Source of the DNA: Oscillospiraceae bacterium | GTDB taxonomy: Bacteria > Bacillota_A > Clostridia > Oscillospirales > Oscillospiraceae | DNA: 16,422 bases | NCBI GenBank assembly: GCA_017545325.1 | Contig: JAFWOX010000017.1 | Coordinates: 1 to 16,422 of the forward strand | Direction: 5' to 3' | In this document: piece after piece, positions 13,137-16,422 of the stretch | Layout: each line of letters begins with the position of its first letter | Numbering within the stretch: the first letter of the stretch is position 1 | Program-made: the position numbers and the translations under genes | The notes under the pieces: model-generated | Databases searched by the model: none | Told to the model about the DNA's origin: nothing | The model's input: the letters and a program-made list of their open reading frames with translations, nothing else

Positions 13137-14669
13137 ATGGAAAACCTGCCGCCGCTGCGCTACCCGGAGCCCCAGACCGTGCTGACGGTGGAGGATATGC
13201 GCCGCTCTGACGCCGCCTGCATCGCCGCCGGCACCCCGGGCGCGGAGCTTATGGCCCGGGCCGGCCATGGCGTGTTCCGGGCATACCCCTGGCAGGGACC
13301 CGTGGCCATCCTCTGCGGCACCGGAAACAATGCCGGGGACGGGTACGTTCTGGCGGCCCTTCTCCATGAGGCGGGGATCCCCTGCCGCATATACCTCCTG
13401 CAGGAGCGGTTCTCCCGGGACGGGGCGCATTATTTCCGCCGCTGCCGGGAGCTGGGCATCCCCTGGTCCCTCTGGGAACCGGGCACAAAGCTGACCGGCT
13501 GCCGGGAGATCGCCGACTGCCTCTTCGGCACCGGCTTCCGGGGCGCGGCGGAGGATAACGCGGCGGACATGATCCGGGCCGCCAACGAAAGCGGCGCAGC
13601 GGTGATCTCCGTGGATATCAACAGCGGGCTCAGCGGCGTCAGCGGTCTGGCGGAGGGGCCCTGCATCCGGTCGGACCTTACGGTCTCCATCGGCTGCCCA
13701 CAGCCGGGGCACTACCTGGGGGAGGCCAAGGACATGCTCCGGCGGCTGGTGAACGTGGATATCGGCATCCCGCCCCTGGGTCTGCCCATCCGTCTGGTGG
13801 GACCTCAGGATTTTTCAGCCCTTCTTCTCCCCCGGCGGGAATGCTGCAACAAGGGGGATTTCGGCACCGTGGCCCTGCTGGGGGGCTGCACGGCTTATTC
13901 CGGGGCGGCCAAGCTGGCGAACCTGAGCCTTTCCGCCCTGCGCTGCGGCTGCGGCGTCGCCCGGCTGGCGGTCCCCGCCTCCCTGGCGCAGGGGATGCTG
14001 CCCTATATCCTGGAATCCACCCTCTATCCCCTGCCGGACCGGGAGGGGAGCATGGTTTTTGACCCGGAGGCGCTGGACGGCGCTCTGGACCGGACGGCCG
14101 CCGCCGCGCTGGGCATGGGCTGGGGCCGGAGCAACGAAAACGGGCGCATCCTGCGGCACATCCTGCGCACCTACCGGGGAAGCCTGGTCCTGGACGCGGA
14201 CGGTCTCAATACCCTGGCCGCCCTGCCGGACCGGGACGCCCTCCTCCACTCCACCGGGGCCAGGGTGGTGCTCACCCCTCATCTGCGGGAGTTCTCCCGG
14301 CTGACGGGGATGAGGCGGGAGGATCTGCTCCGGGATCCGGTGACCCACGCCCGGCAGTATGCGGAGAGCCGGAACGTGATCCTGCTTCTGAAGGGCAGCA
14401 GCACCCTCGTCACCGACGGGGAGGGCGTGCTCCTGGTGAGCCGGGGCTGCGCCGGCATGGCTACCGCCGGGAGCGGGGACGTGCTTTCCGGCGTGCTGGC
14501 GGGCATCCTGGGCTGGTCCCCCTGCACGCCGCTCACCGTGGCCTGCGGCGCCTATCTGGCCGGGCTGGCGGGCGAGCTGGCCCAGGCGGAGAAGGGGGAT
14601 ATCTCCATGCTGGCCTCGGATACGGCGGCGAAGCTGCCGGAGGCCATAGGTCTGGCCAGGCAGGCATAA
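13137..14669 (+). CDS. nnr: Bifunctional NAD(P)H-hydrate epimerase / ADP-dependent dehydratase
   Basis: Metabolite-repair enzyme that epimerises and dehydrates damaged NADHX/NADPHX back to NAD(P)H. The 510-residue protein is a fusion of both domains, a common bacterial arrangement. The N-terminal YjeF_N epimerase domain (about 15-215) has GTGNNAGDGYVLA (61-73; Ala where Gly is usual in NNGGDG) and VISVDINSGL (156-165). The C-terminal ribokinase-like dehydratase domain (about 235-505) has NKGDFGTVALLGG (238-250), LDADGLN (352-358), LTPHLREF (379-386), KGSSTLV (419-425) and GSGDVLSG (445-452) with the catalytic Asp448. It has its own promoter. A tyrosine-phosphatase gene follows after 39 bp with no terminator between. 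Confidence 0.93.
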   Translation: MENLPPLRYPEPQTVLTVEDMRRSDAACIAAGTPGAELMARAGHGVFRAYPWQGPVAILCGTGNNAGDGYVLAALLHEAGIPCRIYLLQERFSRDGAHYFRRCRELGIPWSLWEPGTKLTGCREIADCLFGTGFRGAAEDNAADMIRAANESGAAVISVDINSGLSGVSGLAEGPCIRSDLTVSIGCPQPGHYLGEAKDMLRRLVNVDIGIPPLGLPIRLVGPQDFSALLLPRRECCNKGDFGTVALLGGCTAYSGAAKLANLSLSALRCGCGVARLAVPASLAQGMLPYILESTLYPLPDREGSMVFDPEALDGALDRTAAAALGMGWGRSNENGRILRHILRTYRGSLVLDADGLNTLAALPDRDALLHSTGARVVLTPHLREFSRLTGMRREDLLRDPVTHARQYAESRNVILLLKGSSTLVTDGEGVLLVSRGCAGMATAGSGDVLSGVLAGILGWSPCTPLTVACGAYLAGLAGELAQAEKGDISMLASDTAAKLPEAIGLARQA

Positions 14670-14708
14670 GACAATTGCGGATAAAGATCATACATAAGGA
14701 GGAAGAAC

Positions 14709-15491
14709 ATGGTCAAGTACAAGCGGCTGCCCCTGGAAACGATGGTGAACACCCGGGATCTGGGCGGCTATGCCACCAAGGACGGCAAGATCACCAAGTA
14801 CGGCGTATTTCTCCGCACGGACTGCCCCATCGACATCAGCGAGCACGATAAGCAGTACATCATCGATTACGGGATCACCCTGTCCATCGATCTGCGGGGC
14901 GTCGACGAGGTAGAGAAGACGCCCAGCTCCTTTGCGGATGTCCCCGGCCATACCTACCGGCACATGCCCATCAGCGAGGAGCACCGCATCATCCGGGGAG
15001 AAGGGGGCAAGCAGCCGGAACGTCCCCCCCAGCCGCCGAAGGACGGGCAGAACTTCGATATGGGCGACGCCTATATCGGCATCCTGGAGGAGGGAAAAGA
15101 CTGGGCCCGAAACGTCATCACCCTCTGCGCCGAGTGGGACGGCGGCGTCATGTTCCATTGCTTCATCGGCAAGGATCGGGCGGGCACCATCGCCGGTCTG
15201 CTCCTGGGCGCCGTGGGCGTGGGGATGACGGATATCATGATGGACTACAGCGCCTCCATGAGCTGCCTGCGTCCCAAGTACGACAAGATGGGCGCCTCCT
15301 TCCTCCCCCAGAAGCGGGGCAGACCGGATTACAGCTGGGGCTTCTTCGGCTCCGTGCCGGAGAGCATGGAGGCCGTATGGTACTACCTTCAGGAGAAGTA
15401 TGGCGGCTATACCGGGTATCTGAAGGCCTGCGGCGTGACGGAGGAGACCCTGCAGAAGCTGAAGGACAAATTCCTGGAGGATCCGGTATAA
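14709..15491 (+). CDS. Tyrosine-protein phosphatase family protein
   Basis: Predicted cysteine-based phosphatase (protein tyrosine or phosphoinositide type, like the bacterial Y_phosphatase3 group). NTRDLGGY (14-21) is the typical opening motif, DLRGVDEVEK (61-70) the acid-bearing region, and HCFIGKDRAGT (150-160) the active-site P-loop with Cys151 and Arg157; the usual Thr after Arg is Ala here. No signal peptide or membrane span is seen, so it should be cytoplasmic. AAGGAGG sits 8-9 nt before the ATG. It follows the nnr gene by 39 bp and is probably co-transcribed, ending at the terminator 42 bp downstream of its stop. Whether it acts on protein or on a small phosphate ester is not decided by sequence. 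Confidence 0.85.
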   Translation: MVKYKRLPLETMVNTRDLGGYATKDGKITKYGVFLRTDCPIDISEHDKQYIIDYGITLSIDLRGVDEVEKTPSSFADVPGHTYRHMPISEEHRIIRGEGGKQPERPPQPPKDGQNFDMGDAYIGILEEGKDWARNVITLCAEWDGGVMFHCFIGKDRAGTIAGLLLGAVGVGMTDIMMDYSASMSCLRPKYDKMGASFLPQKRGRPDYSWGFFGSVPESMEAVWYYLQEKYGGYTGYLKACGVTEETLQKLKDKFLEDPV

Positions 15492-15532
15492 CGCTTCCCA
15501 ACGGGAGCCGGAAACCGTTCCCGATTCTTACC

Positions 15533-15570
15533 CGGGAGATCGGCAGAATGCCGGTCTCCCGTTTTCTTTT
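15533..15570 (+). terminator. Intrinsic terminator after the phosphatase gene
   Basis: A 12-bp stem (15533-15544 with 15550-15561; CGGGAGATCGGC against GCCGGTCTCCCG, one G-U pair), a 5-nt loop and the tail TTTTCTTTT. It ends the nnr-phosphatase transcript. Confidence 0.88.
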
Positions 15571-15653
15571 ACAGGGCGGCGGCGAATTTGCCCCCGTTTG
15601 TGTCTCGTTTGTGTCGAATTTTTTGTGCATTTATTATTATTTAATTATTTTAT

Positions 15654-15711
15654 TTGACTTTTCATCTAATTGCATTTTATTCTTTACATTTCGCAGGAAA
15701 GTGTGTAGTAT
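15654..15711 (+). promoter_or_regulatory. AT-rich promoter region of the solute-binding lipoprotein
   Basis: TTTACA (15683-15688), a 17-bp spacer and TAGTAT (15706-15711) place +1 near 15718 and give a 31-nt leader with AAAGGAG 8 nt before the ATG. A second candidate, TTGACT (15654-15659), 18 bp, TATTCT (15678-15683), overlaps it upstream. About 75 bp from 15615 to 15690 is nearly all A/T in otherwise GC-rich DNA, which would suit an UP element or easy melting. Which promoter is used is not decided. Confidence 0.5.
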
Positions 15712-15748
15712 AGGCATATCCCTGCAAAATCAGAAAGGAGAGAACTGA

Positions 15749-16422
15749 ATGAAAAAAGCACTGTCCCTGGTGCTTGCCGTTCTGTTGCTATTGGCTCTGT
15801 TCGCAGGCTGCAACGGCGATGGCGGCACCACCCCCACGGCAGCCCCCGGCGGCAATACCGCAGCTCCTGCCACCAAGGCTCCCGCGACCCAGGCTCCCGA
15901 CGACGGCAGTGAGCCCGCGCCCGTGGACGAAGGCCCCTACCATTTCGCCGCCGGCAAGTATGAGAAGAACGCCGACGGCTGGCCGGTAGAGAAGTACGTC
16001 TACGACCGGCCCCTCACCGACAACGACGATGTGCTCACCAAGTGGAGCACCTGCTACACCCCTCAGTACATCCCTGAGGACGGCTGGGGCAGCATCCCCG
16101 TCTGGCAGGGCGTCCGGGAGTACACCGGCGTCCATATCGAGTACAACATCGTGGACTCCGCCAACCGCAGCCAGAACTTCTCCGTGCTGCTGGCCTCCGA
16201 CGACCTGGACGATATCTGCGACCAGGGCGCCTACTTCTACTCCGGCGGCACCATCAAGCAGGCCATCGAGGACGGCTACTTCGTGAACCTCTTCCCCTAT
16301 ACGGACTACATGCCCAACTATATGTGGGAGATTTACGACCGCAGCCAGCTGAACCCCGATGTGAAGAGCACCGTGTTCTACGATAACGAGACCATCGGCT
16401 CCGTCACCGGCATGCTGGTGGA
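15749..16422 (+). CDS. Extracellular solute-binding lipoprotein, 3'-truncated by the window edge
   Basis: Only the first 224 codons are present; the frame is open to the last base. MKKALSLVLAVLLLLALFAGC is a lipoprotein signal peptide with lipobox FAGC and Cys21. A low-complexity Thr/Pro/Ala linker follows (about 24-60), then a mature domain starting YHFAAGKYEKNADGWPVEKY, with VREYTGVHIEYNIV and LLASDDLDDICDQGAYFYSGG. That pattern (a short beta strand naming target metabolites, then ASDDLDDI) is typical of family 1 ABC sugar-binding lipoproteins of Clostridia. It would bring an oligosaccharide or similar solute to a permease whose genes would lie beyond the window. The ligand cannot be predicted. 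Confidence 0.82.
   Translation, partial: MKKALSLVLAVLLLLALFAGCNGDGGTTPTAAPGGNTAAPATKAPATQAPDDGSEPAPVDEGPYHFAAGKYEKNADGWPVEKYVYDRPLTDNDDVLTKWSTCYTPQYIPEDGWGSIPVWQGVREYTGVHIEYNIVDSANRSQNFSVLLASDDLDDICDQGAYFYSGGTIKQAIEDGYFVNLFPYTDYMPNYMWEIYDRSQLNPDVKSTVFYDNETIGSVTGMLV

Noticed and set aside
13010..13210. Small plus-strand frame overlapping the operon terminator and the nnr promoter
   Set aside because: It begins inside the terminator hairpin, has no ribosome binding site and runs into the nnr gene in another frame.
15505..15525. Catabolite-responsive element-like sequence GGAAACCGTTCCC
   Set aside because: It resembles a cre site only loosely and lies upstream of a terminator, far from the lipoprotein promoter, where it is unlikely to act.
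1..16422. CRISPR array, tRNA/rRNA, transposase or phage genes
   Set aside because: No regularly spaced direct repeats, no cloverleaf or rRNA-like sequence, and no integrase or transposase motifs were found on either strand.

Overview
The window is a GC-rich stretch of bacterial chromosome. AGGAGG-type ribosome binding sites, short intergenic gaps, TTGACA/TATAAT-type promoters (several with an extended -10) and a ferredoxin-dependent 2-oxoacid oxidoreductase suggest an anaerobic, high-GC member of the Clostridia, plausibly a gut Oscillospirales-like organism. That placement is inference from style and gene content. No rRNA, tRNA, CRISPR array, transposase or integrase was seen.

Layout. Positions 1-632 hold no supported gene but contain two clusters of hairpins: a roughly 220-bp palindromic element with inverted ends (11-228) and a nested hairpin group (389-471). 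A leftward pair follows, a GT4 glycosyltransferase and then an HtrA-like membrane-anchored serine protease. Its promoter places the predicted transcript start on the glycosyltransferase start codon. Diverging from it, a small single-span membrane protein overlaps a class I glutamine amidotransferase-like peptidase (PuuD/C26 type). A terminator oriented for the minus strand separates this from a leftward three-gene unit: rhaD (rhamnulose-1-phosphate aldolase), a DivIVA-like coiled-coil protein and a nitroreductase-family protein. These three genes overlap end to end.

The centre of interest is the rightward unit from about 6844 to 13035. It has its own strong promoter, an inverted repeat that could be an operator, and a perfect hairpin terminator. 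It encodes a 910-residue bis-MGD molybdoenzyme of the pyrogallol-phloroglucinol transhydroxylase / catechol dehydroxylase type, a P-loop NTPase of unknown role, a 2[4Fe-4S] ferredoxin, and the alpha (VorB), beta (TPP) and gamma subunits of a 2-oxoacid:ferredoxin oxidoreductase. The molybdoenzyme has neither its own N-terminal Fe-S cluster nor the usual adjacent ferredoxin-like small subunit. My working hypothesis is that 2-oxoacid oxidation supplies reduced ferredoxin to a reductive (dehydroxylating) molybdoenzyme, with the P-loop protein as an unexplained accessory.

Downstream, a separately promoted bifunctional NAD(P)H-hydrate repair enzyme is followed by a tyrosine-phosphatase-family protein and a terminator. 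A 5'-complete, 3'-truncated solute-binding lipoprotein then runs off the right edge behind an unusually AT-rich promoter region.
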